From positions 186,001 through 250,000 of the forward strand of contig JANTUC010000002.1 in assembly GCA_026873275.1 (NCBI GenBank): a stretch of DNA of 64,000 nt. Direction: 5' to 3'. The DNA is from Pseudopithomyces maydicus (lineage: Eukaryota > Ascomycota > Dothideomycetes > Pleosporales > Didymosphaeriaceae). The notes below the pieces were generated by a model. It had not been told where the DNA came from, ran no database searches, and worked only from the letters and a program-made list of their open reading frames with translations. Below, piece after piece: positions 20,647-30,832 of this stretch. A program made the translations under genes and the position numbers. Position 1 is the first letter of the stretch. Each line of letters begins with the position of its first letter.

Positions 20647-22603
20647 CTTGGTTACTATATTGAGTACCGAGAAAACACCCGAGGTTTTTATATTGGTGGT
20701 GGGATGGTGGAGTATAAGTAGCGAAAGCGTATAGACTGAGAAACGAGGTATCAGTCTGAAAACTGCAATTGATTGACCAAGTGACTACAACAGCGAAGGT
20801 GTGAAGAGCCACGAGAGTTGGGATGGACAGCTAAATACCTAAGTGGGAGGTGTCGACGACATGATCGAGACGTATGCGGCGATTGAAGCAGCACTCGGAC
20901 CATGGCCGATCGCGCCTCCACTCTCCACTACGCGTCAATATAATCCATTGGCTCTAGTGAATCCAAGCGCAAGAGAGCGCTGGAGTCGTGGCTAATACGG
21001 CAGCGCGTTGAGCAGGCCATTGGGTAATCGTCCTTCATCCCAACCACTCCGTCCACCTCAAAGCCGAAGCGCGAACAGCCCCTCCTTGGCTGAAGATCCT
21101 AGCTCTTTACCGGTCTCACCTAGGGACCGTGTATCTTCCCAAGGCTCGTACCGAGACACCCTGTACTATAGTATACCTCGGTGGTCCATGCCACTCTGCA
21201 GTGTTGAGAGCAAACCAGCGCTTGGTAGACCGGATCCAGGTACGGTGGCCAGCCGGACGCTACGAAACTGGTCCTGAGATGGTTCCGGCCTCAAGTCTGG
21301 ATGATCTAAAATATCTGCAACAGCCACATTCCGAGTTGCGAGGTACCCACCGTGTCTCTCTCGAACGAGGTCAGCACACGGGCAGCGCGTGGAGCTACGA
21401 TACTCTGCCGTCCATTATGGCGTCCCGTGTAGTGCATTCTGGCTAATTGGTCGAAAAAAGCACGGGATCCAGTGTTCTCCGGGGTCAATGGTGTTGATAG
21501 GTGAGCCGGTGAGGATTGACGTCGAGAACTTGCAGCTGATGTACAGTAGCCCATGCGCTAAGGCGTGAGCTCTAGGGTAAAGTGTGGCACCTCGCACGCT
21601 TTCAGCCACCCGAGGACCCGTCTCCGCGCCGCCTCCGCGGTTCGAGAGGGTGCGGGCGCAAACGCATGTTCGAAACGACCGAGCCGTCTTGATGTATTTG
21701 GCGCACGTCAGACCAGAAGCAGAAAGAGAGAGGAACCTGTGGTGTGTGGATGCAGTGAAGAGAGGATGACGTAGTTTCGTTTCAGTCGGCGGAGTTGTTC
21801 CCACAACCCAACCACCAAAATGGGAGATCCACGATCGCTTGCAGCCCCATACTGTATACGATGGATAAGATGGTGGCTTGCTGCGGTATGTGGGTCTGAG
21901 ACGTTGTGGCTCACTTTTATGGGAATGTGCTCAGACACATCGAGATTGAAATGCATGAACTGAGTCAAGATTCGCACAGGGTTCCCCGCTGCGAAAGGCA
22001 TTTCATAAACATGAGGCTGGGTGCGGTTGTAATCGACGTGGCGCATGCAGTGGGCCTGAAGTGGTCGTGATCCAAAGGTTGTGGGGTCAATGAAGTCACT
22101 CATTTCATGTTCGCTCGGACGAGAGCGATATTCTGAAGAGAAGCCTGTTGTCCGTTATGTCTCCAGTATTATTCCCACTTTTGATGAACATGATGTTCAT
22201 CTACCTGTTAACAGAACAAGAGGTGCTTGGCCAAGACATAAACCGTAACATATCTAAGCCATGGTAATACATCATGATCCTCCAGTCTGAGCAGGACCAG
22301 TTGGCATTTCTCTGAAAATTCTATTTCACCCTGCAAGACTCTTCAGCCATGAATTCACCACGCTGATTGTTCAAGTGCACCCCTTAGTGATCAATGGACA
22401 AAACAATTGATTAAAACAGCCATCATTACAAAAGAGCCGAAAGCGTCCTTCTCCCCTTGCAAACTTCACACTTCCCAATCATCATAGTCGTAAATCATCC
22501 AAACATCCACCGCTCGCATTCCCTGGAACCCCGATGCTCCGTTTCTGCCACCCATCTGCACCCCGCCCGGACGTTCCCCTCCGCATAACCTTTCGCTTCC
22601 GCA
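20647..22603. other. intergenic, about 2 kb
   Basis: The first few hundred bases are the promoter of the PIR gene. The remainder holds one minus-strand open frame of 131 codons (21708-22103) that I do not recognise and that shows no clear coding signature. It could be a lineage-specific or decayed gene. Nothing else is supported. Confidence 0.4.
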
Positions 22604-22882
22604 TCACATCACCATGACTTTATTTCCCTTCCCCAGCTCGCTTAACTCCCCCGCAATGTCGTTCGCACCTTTCTCGATGCTCGTCGTCGCATCCGCGAGG
22701 CCGCGTGCGACAGGCCTTCCCGCACTCCCAGTAGCGCCCTCCACCGTCTCGCCCAATCCCCTCCCTAGCGCACCCACTACGCCTCCAACCGTGTTCGTGA
22801 CCCCACCTACGGTATTGCCTACCGTGGAGGTGACGAACTTGACGCCGGAGCTGACGCCGGATTCTTGCTGGCCGACGGGCAT
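22604..22882 (-). CDS. small repetitive hydrophilic protein, unknown function
   Basis: One exon encodes 92 residues without signal peptide or cysteines. Residues 14-50 contain a diverging repeat of the form TVGxTVGGVTNTVGGVVG, followed by GLGETVEGATGSAGRP and a C-terminal half rich in Ala, Gly, Glu and Lys. The pattern resembles small fungal proteins with amphipathic, partly disordered repeats (similar in style to LEA or stress-related proteins), but I cannot name a family. The ATG at 22882 is preceded by a long A/T-rich upstream region, and a codon-biased frame runs to the stop. It stands alone between two large intergenic stretches. Confidence 0.6.
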   Translation of the reverse strand: MPVGQQESGVSSGVKFVTSTVGNTVGGVTNTVGGVVGALGRGLGETVEGATGSAGRPVARGLADATTSIEKGANDIAGELSELGKGNKVMVM

Positions 22883-24416
22883 TGCGTTGGTTTGTGTGAG
22901 AGTTCTTGTTTGGATATACAGATATTGATGTAAAGATTTATATCTTGTTTAACTTCGATTTGCTTCTTGTGTTTAGAGGAAGATGGAGTTTGGTGCGGCC
23001 TTGGGGTCGATCTTGGAATGCAGGGCACTTATGGTGGGAGGGTGGTATGACGTCACAGGGCACGGGGTGGTGTTCACCCATCGGCCTGCCCTGCATGCGA
23101 GTGGGCGACGACGCGCGTGTCGATCGGGGCGCAGCGAGTGTCTCAGAAGGGCCTAGATTGGATTTCAGCCAATCGCCTTGTTCTGGTGAAAATACCTGAA
23201 AATGTGGCTTTCGCAAGGCATCCACGTGGATTTCGACATCCTGCATGCCTCAAAGGTTCCCATGGCGCCCGAAAGTCTGCCATGGTACTAATGTGCATGT
23301 ACCGAAGCCGGATTACATTCCTCTTACTGGTATTCATTGAATTCTGGGCGAATAAGATGAATCACTGTCATCCATTAAGTAACCATGAGCTGAGGTATCG
23401 TAATAATCCCAGCGCGATCCAAAATCAGATCGTGTGTGGCCTTTCTAGGCGCTCTATTCCGAGATATCAAGCTTTATCATTAGTATCGTTTTAAAGACTG
23501 GTGGGGTCCTGTATGGTAGTAGTTCCAATGGACACAGCCGTGAAAAGCTTTCATGCCTTATATGTTCTACTATCTAACACTACGTATACATTCAATATCA
23601 ATTCTAATGTTGGTGATATTACAGAAGTTCGTCTTCCGTTTCTTTCCCTTGTTTTCTTTTTGTCCGAAAGAAAGATCATTAAAAACAGTGTAGGGGGGGG
23701 GGGGGGGGGGTTGTTCCTTAGCCAACTTACACACGATTTGGAAATGAGTGCATATTTTTACGGCCTTCTCTGATAGTAATCTATGACACACCGTTCCATT
23801 GTAAGAAAATACCGAAGACTTGATGCATTGTGTCCGGCGAATCCTGACGCATGGGCATCGCACATGTTGAGACGCTTATGCGTACCTGCAGCTTCCCAAA
23901 TTACGTTTCTACCTCTTCGCCAGCAGCATCGTGACCTCCTAGTAAACTTTCCACGCGAGAGACTTTTATTCTAATGCGGGTTGAAAAACTTGATCGTGGA
24001 GTACAGTAGTTACTACATGAACATGTGGTGGTCGTGATCCAAGGAAGTGTAAGAGTGATGTATTGTTTAGATGCACCAACGGTCTTGCATGGAGCTAGTG
24101 AGTACCGAATGCCCCTTAATATTTATAAGTTTAGTGCCCTTTGATAATCTGTTGCAAATAGAGCATGCAAAACTTAAGTTTTTCTTTTGAGATTTTTCCT
24201 ATGCATTCATGCTTGTGCTTCTATAACATATAATCGAGTGAAGTTGGATCTAATGTGTTGTCAACAACCTTTGTGGTTGTAAATAATGTAAATCTCCTCA
24301 TATCTTAAGAGTGTATCTATAACCTCACATTCCCCATACTGAATATTCGGGATACAAATAGTTGTAAATTTAACGACTAGAAAGAAGATATATTTTTCAT
24401 CGATCCCGCTCCAAAA
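22883..24416. other. intergenic, partly A/T-rich, with an 18-G homopolymer
   Basis: This 1.5-kb region has no convincing gene. From about 23500 onward it is richer in A and T than its surroundings and contains an 18-base G run at 23693-23710. An old, mutated repeat relic is possible, but I see no terminal repeats or transposase fragments. Confidence 0.5.
23693..23710. repeat. poly-G run of 18
   Basis: There are eighteen consecutive G on the plus strand, the longest homopolymer in the window. Such a run can form quadruplexes and is unstable in replication and in sequencing, so the exact length is unreliable. Confidence 0.9.
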
Positions 24417-25526
24417 CTATTGCACCTTTCCTCGTGCATCGACGGGCCAAATCTCCTCGATAACCCCCTTCCGATGAGCATAGTAAAAGTCATGCAGATT
24501 GATCGTCGGATCAATATGACTAGGAACCATCTCAACACGATCCCCAATCTTCAACTCCAACGCATCATCTTCCCAGCTCAACGACCCATGCTCGTCCCCA
24601 AGCACCCCATACGTATACCCCAGAGTCTTGCACTCCGCAAACCCACTATCCGTCGTCAGACTCTTCAACCCCGCATCGATCGTAATAATCTTCGGCCCCT
24701 GTTTGCTCAATATCGTCGACAAAATGAACAAACTATGCTGGTAAAACGACCCCACCGCATTCCTATAATCCGTATCCATGAACAAAAACGATCCAGGCTG
24801 CACCTCCGTCACCCCCGGCACCGTAACGCAGAACTCGGCAGTCCCCGTTCCTCCACCAGTCACCACCTCGATCTTATGCCCTGCCTCGCGCAGCGCCTCT
24901 GCAGTCTGCACCAGCGTCTTCATCGACTCCAGACACGACTCTTTCCTCTCCTCCCGGCTGTGCACATGCTGCAAATGCCCCTCGTACCCCTGCACACCAA
25001 TCAAATTCAAATGCTTGCACTCGCCCACAAACTTCGCCAACCGCAGCGCCGCCTCCCCAGGCTGCACCCCCGTCCGATGCAACCCCACATCCAAATCAAT
25101 CAGCGTCATGATCTGCTCAGGGATACCCGCCTCCTCGAGCGCCGCCTCGATAGCGCCCGCCCCCTCCTCGCTATCCACCACGATGCGGATGCTCTTGTAG
25201 ACGCGGAATAGCTCTACGAGGCGCTTGACCTTGGGCGCGCCGATGATCTCGCACGTGATCAGGAGGTCGGTGAAGCCCTTCGAGCACATGACTTCTGCCT
25301 CGCTGAGCTTGGCGACGCAGCCGCCTTTTGCGCCGGCGTCGACGAGTTTCTGGGCGAGGATGGCGGACTTTGTGGTCTTGGAGTGGGGGCGGATGTTGAT
25401 GCCGGTGGGGAGGAGTTGTTTGAAGAGTTTGGCGATGTTGGATTCCATTACGTCGAGGTCTACGATCATGGAGGGGGTGTCCAGGGTGGAGACGTGGTCT
25501 CCCACTTTGGGAGCGTGGATGGTCAT
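24417..25526 (-). CDS. D-threonine aldolase-like PLP enzyme (alanine racemase N-terminal fold)
   Basis: From ATG 25526 one exon encodes 369 residues. The frame is open upstream to 25856, but that part is low-complexity (a run of Thr) and probably 5' untranslated. The PLP lysine lies in RPHSKTTK (Lys50). The C-terminal metal site reads PSHIDPTINLHD, with His and Asp two residues apart. From what I recall of the family, D-threonine aldolases use His and Asp for a manganese ion, whereas D-serine dehydratases use His and Cys for zinc, so D-threonine aldolase activity (D-threonine to glycine plus acetaldehyde) is the better guess. The frame is intact. The neighbours give no pathway hint. Confidence 0.85.
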   Translation of the reverse strand: MTIHAPKVGDHVSTLDTPSMIVDLDVMESNIAKLFKQLLPTGINIRPHSKTTKSAILAQKLVDAGAKGGCVAKLSEAEVMCSKGFTDLLITCEIIGAPKVKRLVELFRVYKSIRIVVDSEEGAGAIEAALEEAGIPEQIMTLIDLDVGLHRTGVQPGEAALRLAKFVGECKHLNLIGVQGYEGHLQHVHSREERKESCLESMKTLVQTAEALREAGHKIEVVTGGGTGTAEFCVTVPGVTEVQPGSFLFMDTDYRNAVGSFYQHSLFILSTILSKQGPKIITIDAGLKSLTTDSGFAECKTLGYTYGVLGDEHGSLSWEDDALELKIGDRVEMVPSHIDPTINLHDFYYAHRKGVIEEIWPVDARGKVQ

Positions 25527-26104
25527 GGTGGTGGTGGTGGTGGTGGTGTTGGGGATGAGAGTGGTGGTATGCGGGGTTGGTGCCGCGATAGAGGCGGGTT
25601 GAGAGATGGAGACGGTGATCAAATGTTTTTTTTTACTTTGGCTGGATAAAAAGAGTGCTCTGAGTCTTTTGAAGGGGTCGTCAAGATGCGCAGAGTACGA
25701 TGGAACGTTATCGCTTGTGCATAGGTAGGCGGATGCTACGCTGGGTGCGGCTGTGCTTAGAACGGTAAGCCGAGTGGGACTGGTGACTCCGAAAGCGGGA
25801 TGACTGTGCTCAATTACAAAGTACAATTCAGGTAAGAGATAAAAGATGACTTGCATTGACTGTGATATAGTACCATATAGAAATTATTTTTTCTTAAAGT
25901 TCATAGGGCGAAAGCAATTCAATCCAGTACGATAATGAACGGAAAGGTATATCGCCTAAATAGGCTTAGCCCATCATTACTTCCCAGTAATCCATCATGT
26001 CAACTCTCCATGCTACTTCATTGCCGCATATATATACAAGTGATATATATATGTGGGCCATCTCCCTTCATCTTGTTCCTCCCCCAGATGCTCCCACAGT
26101 AATC
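25527..26104. other. intergenic, aldolase promoter
   Basis: This stretch contains the probable 5' untranslated region and promoter of the aldolase-like gene and the 3' flank of the GH16 gene. A T-rich run lies at about 25625-25635. No gene is seen. Confidence 0.5.
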
Positions 26105-28011
26105 CTACCCCACAAACCTGCTCGCCTTATCTCCATCGCAACCCTTCCACGGCGCGAGCTGCCACATCTTCACACTGCTCACTTCCATCCATGGGCGTCC
26201 CTGATCCCAACTTCGTAGCCAGTCTCCCTGCGCATTCCAGAAGCGCAGTTTAGCATTCTCGTCGGCATCAAGCCAGGGCTTACCAGCGCGATTATCTGCG
26301 AACCATCCGTTTGTCCCACCAACATGCAGTGTGAGGACAAGGTAGAATTCTTGATCGAAAGGTGTCGCATGCGTGCCGAACTCCCAGGGATTGGTGAAAC
26401 GTGTTCTAACAGGAATCAGACCACATGTCTATAGATGCATGTGCGTATTTGATAGGATGAACAGGGGGAGGAAGGTAAGAAGGACAGCAGAACAACATAC
26501 CCATTAACATCCGCCGAAGGAAACTGCCCGAACTCCCAAAATGGTGTGTCAAAATTTTGATAATGTACTTGCAAAAGTCGAGTATCGATATAAGTAAATA
26601 TGTACTTTTCGGTCCACTGGAACACGGCGTCAGTGAGGTTCGTGTTGCAATAGCAGCATCTAAGCGCGTTAGAAAACCACACCCGCAGTTCTTCAAGCAA
26701 TTGTAAGAAGAAAAAACTTTTTGTCGTCTGTTCAGCTCAAAAAAACAGCAATCAACAACGAAGTACAACGAAATACTCACTTCCACCCCAAACTTGTGAA
26801 ACCGATCCGAAAACGTTCCCCTATACGCCTTACTCTTCTTATTATTCCTCCACCACCCATCCAACTCCTCATTCGGCCCAAAATGCAAACAGCTCGCCAC
26901 GACATCATTCCCCCCTGCTCATACGTATAATTATTCCCCCGCGACTGCAAGATGTCAATCTCGCCCGACTGCGGCCACTCGCCGTACGTATTGTTCGCCG
27001 GCAGCAACACGATGGAGGGCCACAGCCAGTCGCCGGACGGCAGGCGCGCGGTGACCTCGACGCGGCCGTACTTGATGGTCGCGCCGCGGCGCGTGTTGAC
27101 GCGACCGGAGCGCACGGGCGGGACGATAGTGCCGTTGGTGGTGTTGGTGGCGGCGACGCAGTCGTGGAAGAGGCGGCCGGTGCAGTCGGAGTGGCGGAGG
27201 TCGAGGAGGGTGTTGTTGAGGATGAGCGCGGGGTCTTGGAGGGTGGGTTTGAGGACGAGGACGGAGTTGGCGATGAAGACGTTTTCGTCTGTGGTGGTAG
27301 TTTGGGCAAAGGAGCCTACGCTTGGATGAGTTAGTTGAGGGATGGATTATGGGGTTGGTTGAGGGTGGGTTGTTTGGGAAGGAGCGCCGAAGAGAATGTG
27401 GAAGGTGTTGATCTTTTGGATTAGATGATTGAGCTCCGGACTGACCCGCTTGTGGTAGACCCGTGTTGTGGTTCACGATCACTTATTTCTCGTTCGTGTC
27501 GTCCATACCGATTCGTTTTCAAATTGCAGAAGCCTGAAACGCACTCACCCATATCCCCCAACCTCTGACTCCTTACTCCAAACGTCCGGATCCAGCCCAT
27601 TCACAAAGTCATCCATGATAACGGGACAGTACAGATTCCTTGATACCCCCGATACCCAGACCATACCAAGAAGCCTGCAAGCGTGAACCCCAGGAATAAC
27701 CCGAACATCGGAATGAGCGTCTGCCACTTTTCCCTCGGATCCCTCCTCTTCTGCATCCACGGCTTCTGGATGGCGGTCTTATCCAGGACGCGCCGTGATT
27801 TGAAGAACTTGGGCTTCCCATACGGGTTGATTGTCCGGGTTGATGAGGTGGTTACCACCGATATTTCCCCGATGGAAGGTTCCTTTTTGAGCCCGGGGTC
27901 AGGTTGTCTCTGGTGGCCTTGCTCCGAGTCGCTGGAGAGACTAGGTGGCTGCAATTCGCTTAATTGCACGCCTTCTCCTAGATCAAGTTCCAGCGGTCTA
28001 AAGGAGCTCAT
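26105..28011 (-). CDS. GH16 family protein with N-terminal membrane anchor, frame broken twice
   Basis: Four exons (28011-27549, 27320-26781, 26616-26501, 26405-26105) encode a cytosolic tail, one transmembrane segment (PMFGLFLGFTLAGFLVW, about residues 103-119) and a GH16 beta-glucanase-like domain with WLWPSIVLLP, GEWPQSGEIDIL, WTEKYIFTYIDTRLL and GGTNGWFADN. Two places need one extra base each: near the run of five C (plus strand) at 27646-27650, and at the run of six C at 26910-26915. With both, the product is 473 residues and every splice phase fits. The catalytic motif of active relatives is GEIDxxES. Here it reads GEIDILQS, so the acid/base glutamate is glutamine. The protein may be a non-catalytic glucan-binding form, a decaying gene, or a gene damaged only by sequence errors. 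Confidence 0.78.
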
Positions 28012-28862
28012 TTTGACCAAAGTAGTGTGGGATTGTTTGCAGAGACTGACAGATTCTCAGCATGTCGGGTTCATGATCACTGGTTTGATTTGTATGGACT
28101 CACCTGAAATCCTACCCGGCTCTATCGGACGCTTTAATGGGTTCGAAGTCTTCTCCTTTTTTTATGCGGTCGACATATATTGTGTGCAGAGGGGAAGCAA
28201 AGAGGGGCAATATTGGTGTCAAATTGCTGAGTGAAATAGATGCGTTGTAGATAGAGCCAATGCAGGGCTTCGTCTGCAGAGCAAATAACTTGCATTGGTA
28301 CAAGTGCTTGTTCAAGTAAGATGTTCGACTGCAGCAGCCTGTGATGAATAAGAGGATGTTGGATTATACACGACAAGGGTGCTATGGGACGGCGGCTTTC
28401 AGGCGCATATCCCATCCATGGTACATCTCACCGAGTGACAGGTATAAGCGATGAGCAAAAGGGTTTTGGGTGGATTTAACAGGCCAGGTGTCAATCAGAA
28501 TTCTAACATGTATTTAAATACCGAGCACTGTCGACGTGCATAACACTTGAGCCAGGCGAATGCATGTCGAAGATAGTCCCGTATATCATATTAGCATTTA
28601 AATCAAATTGCGTGATGTAGACTGGATGAAGTTGGGGGTCATGAGAGCTGCTGATGAACTAAACGTTGCCGGCGCAATACCAAAGCCGTGGAGAGGGCTC
28701 ACCAACCGATATCGCGCCGTCCTCCGATAAAGTTGGCATTGGAGCTTTTAGAAATGGCATCAACGAACATACAAGCAGTTTCTAAGCCAGATGTAATAAA
28801 AGTTATGTAATCTTTCCGGATTTTTATAATCTATGGTCTTGGGTATCAATCTAATCCAACGC
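28012..28862. other. intergenic, GH16 promoter
   Basis: This 851-base gap lies upstream of the GH16 gene and downstream of the Mpv17-like gene, both on the minus strand. No coding feature is recognised. Confidence 0.5.
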
Positions 28863-29483
28863 TCAGTTCGCCACGGCCAGACTCAAATAGATGCCCCACA
28901 AGACACCCGCCGAGCAGCCAAACACCACCCGCTTATCCACCGGCACCCAAAGGAAACTCGCCAGCGACACGAGAGGCCAGAATTTATATCCGTCCAAGCA
29001 CATGGGCCAGAAGCGCTCGCTGACCTCCGCCTGCACCGTGCTGAAGGACGCCTGGTTTAATCCATCGCTGTTGTTCACATACGCAATGTACACAAGGAAC
29101 ATGAGGTTGTTGAGCACGGCGCCTATGGACTGATCGAGGAGGAATTTTATGAGGACGTTGCGCTTGCTTGTGCGCGCGGGGGCGGGCTTGTCTTTGAGGA
29201 GCTTCTCCGAGGGGGTGGGGCCACGCTGGATGGGAACAGGTCTTCGAGGAAGGTCTGCCAGAGGATGTTGGGCGGGTTGCTGATGATACTGAAGATGGCG
29301 AATTTGACGATGGGCGCGAGGCTGAGGGAGAAGGGCGTCTGGCGCTGTTAGTCTATTGCCTTTGTGGTAGCAACGAGTTATGCTCACGTCGTCCTGGTAT
29401 GAGGAGATGACCTGGGCTATGATGTTGGAGGTGACGCTCAACACTGCGCCCTGCACCGTTTGCGATATCATTGCGGATGGCAT
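28863..29483 (-). CDS. Mpv17/PMP22-family membrane protein, one base short
   Basis: Two exons (29483-29388, 29338-28863). The family consists of small integral proteins of peroxisomal or inner mitochondrial membranes with four membrane segments. Recognisable pieces are SQTVQGAVLSVTSNIIAQ at the start, KFAIFSIISNPPNILWQTFLE, then KRNVLIKFLLDQSIGAVLN and the signature DGYKFWPLVSLASFLWVPVDKR. Exon 2 has 476 bases where 477 are required: the frame changes between LFPSS and SEKLLKDK, next to G runs of five and four at 29211-29220. With one base added the protein has 190 residues, a normal family length. Direction of transport or channel function is unknown. Start ATG 29483 is chosen because upstream in-frame sequence is not conserved. 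Confidence 0.8.
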   Translation of the reverse strand: MPSAMISQTVQGAVLSVTSNIIAQVISSYQDDVSITRCYHKGNRLTAPDALLPQPRAHRQIRHLQYHQQPAQHPLADLPRRPVPIQRGPTPSEKLLKDKPAPARTSKRNVLIKFLLDQSIGAVLNNLMFLVYIAYVNNSDGLNQASFSTVQAEVSERFWPMCLDGYKFWPLVSLASFLWVPVDKRVVFGCSAGVLWGIYLSLAVAN

Positions 29484-29878
29484 TTTTGCGGAAAGCGTAA
29501 GAATAAGCAGAAGAGTGCGAATTAGGGTATCGTGAATGAAGAGCAAAAAAAGGCAGAAAGGCAGAACGTAAGTCTTATAGGAACGAAACAAAACACGTTG
29601 TCATGTTGGAGAGTCTCACATGTGTTTGAGTGTTACTCCGCGCTGCGAAGCCTAGCGCGTATTTCGTAGCGCGGGATGACGTAAACTTCATAGTCTGGCC
29701 TCTACTTCAACAGCAACCCAGTTGATTGCAATCCTATATGCAACGTCATTACTATGTTTAATTACACTTATCAGCAAATTCGATGCCTGGATTCCATAAA
29801 CAAAAAGTATTCGATATGTAAATTTCTCATTTATCATACAAAAGAAGGAGCATGCGGGTTCCTAAGCCACTTGTTTCC
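29484..29878. other. intergenic
   Basis: This 395-base gap holds the promoter of the Mpv17-like gene and the 3' flank of the DUF924 gene. No feature is recognised. Confidence 0.5.
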
Positions 29879-30621
29879 CTACAAAGTAACCTTTCTATCT
29901 TTCAAAAAATTCTCCTCTGCTTCCGTGCTCGTTCTTCCCAAGATTGCGTTCCTAGTCGGATATCTTCCGAACATTACTAGCATATCCATATGTCTTTTCG
30001 ACGCCACAGTTGCCATATCAACCCACTTATGTTCTTCCTCGTTCGTACATCTCGTCTTCAATCCTTCGCACAGACTGCGCGTCGCAATCAATGAGATCAG
30101 TCTTTCGTGCTGCATGAGTGGCATATACAGTGCGGATGCTTTTATAACAGAGACCTGTTCGGCAATATTATCAGAATACAGAACTTCGAAAATATGTCTA
30201 CCAACGTGATAGCGAGGATTAATCAAGCGAAGCCTGCACTGTTTTGCACACCCCACCGATACGCGAATACACACGTTCAAAGGAAAGTTTGCTTCTAACG
30301 ATCAAAAGAAAATCAAAATACCTGTTTATCGAACTCCCTCGCAATAGCCTTCGCAGCAACATCCCGCGCTTTCTCGTCTGCACTGAACGCTTCCGATGTC
30401 CCACGAAACAGATTCCGTGAAAACTGGTCCAACAACGCCACAAGAGCGACGCTGGATTCCGGCTCATCATTCCAACTGTCCAGCTCGCCGCCGCGAGCTT
30501 TCTGAACAAGATCACCGAATTCAGACTTTATCTGATCGTCGAGACCCTCTGGCGCGATGATCCACTCAAGTGGGGGCCGATCGAACCAGAAGGTTAGCAC
30601 GCGTTGGGCTTCTGGATGCAT
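29879..30621 (-). CDS. DUF924 family protein
   Basis: Two exons (30621-30322 and 30154-29879) encode 191 residues. Exon 1 carries the family start, VLTFWFDRPPLEWI and LVALLDQFSRNLFRGT, with predicted alpha-helical repeats. Exon 2 continues with ASALYMPLMQHERL, WVDMATVASKRHMDML and FGRYPTRNAILGRTSTEAEENFL, all conserved in DUF924 proteins of bacteria and fungi. The biochemical role of the family is not established; it has a TPR-like helical fold. The intron is 167 bases, longer than most here. The gene is divergent from the P450 at 30833 with only 211 bases between start codons. Confidence 0.88.
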
Positions 30622-30832
30622 TGGGTGGAGAATTCGTCGACGTTAAATAGAATAGAAATACTGTTGAGTCAGACTTGGCGAAGTTCGAAGAAGTACGTAT
30701 CTACTCCAGCGGGGGAAGGATGCGCCGACATATGTACATAGGGTTGGTGCTTACGCCCAGGGTCAGGGCAGGCACTGACCGCCTTCTTCTTCTTACTCAC
30801 GAGCTTCCTAGCATCTATTCCACACTCACAAC

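Noticed and set aside
23693..23710. Poly-G run as a telomere or CRISPR-like element
   Set aside because: It is a simple homopolymer without unit structure or spacers.
25527..25856. N-terminal extension of the aldolase-like protein
   Set aside because: The frame is open but Thr-run rich and unlike the family, whose members start near MTIHAPK; it is more likely a 5' leader.
27631..27665. Intron of about 18-31 bases in GH16 to explain the first frame change
   Set aside because: It is too short to splice, and conserved residues would be lost; one extra base at the run of five restores a continuous family match.
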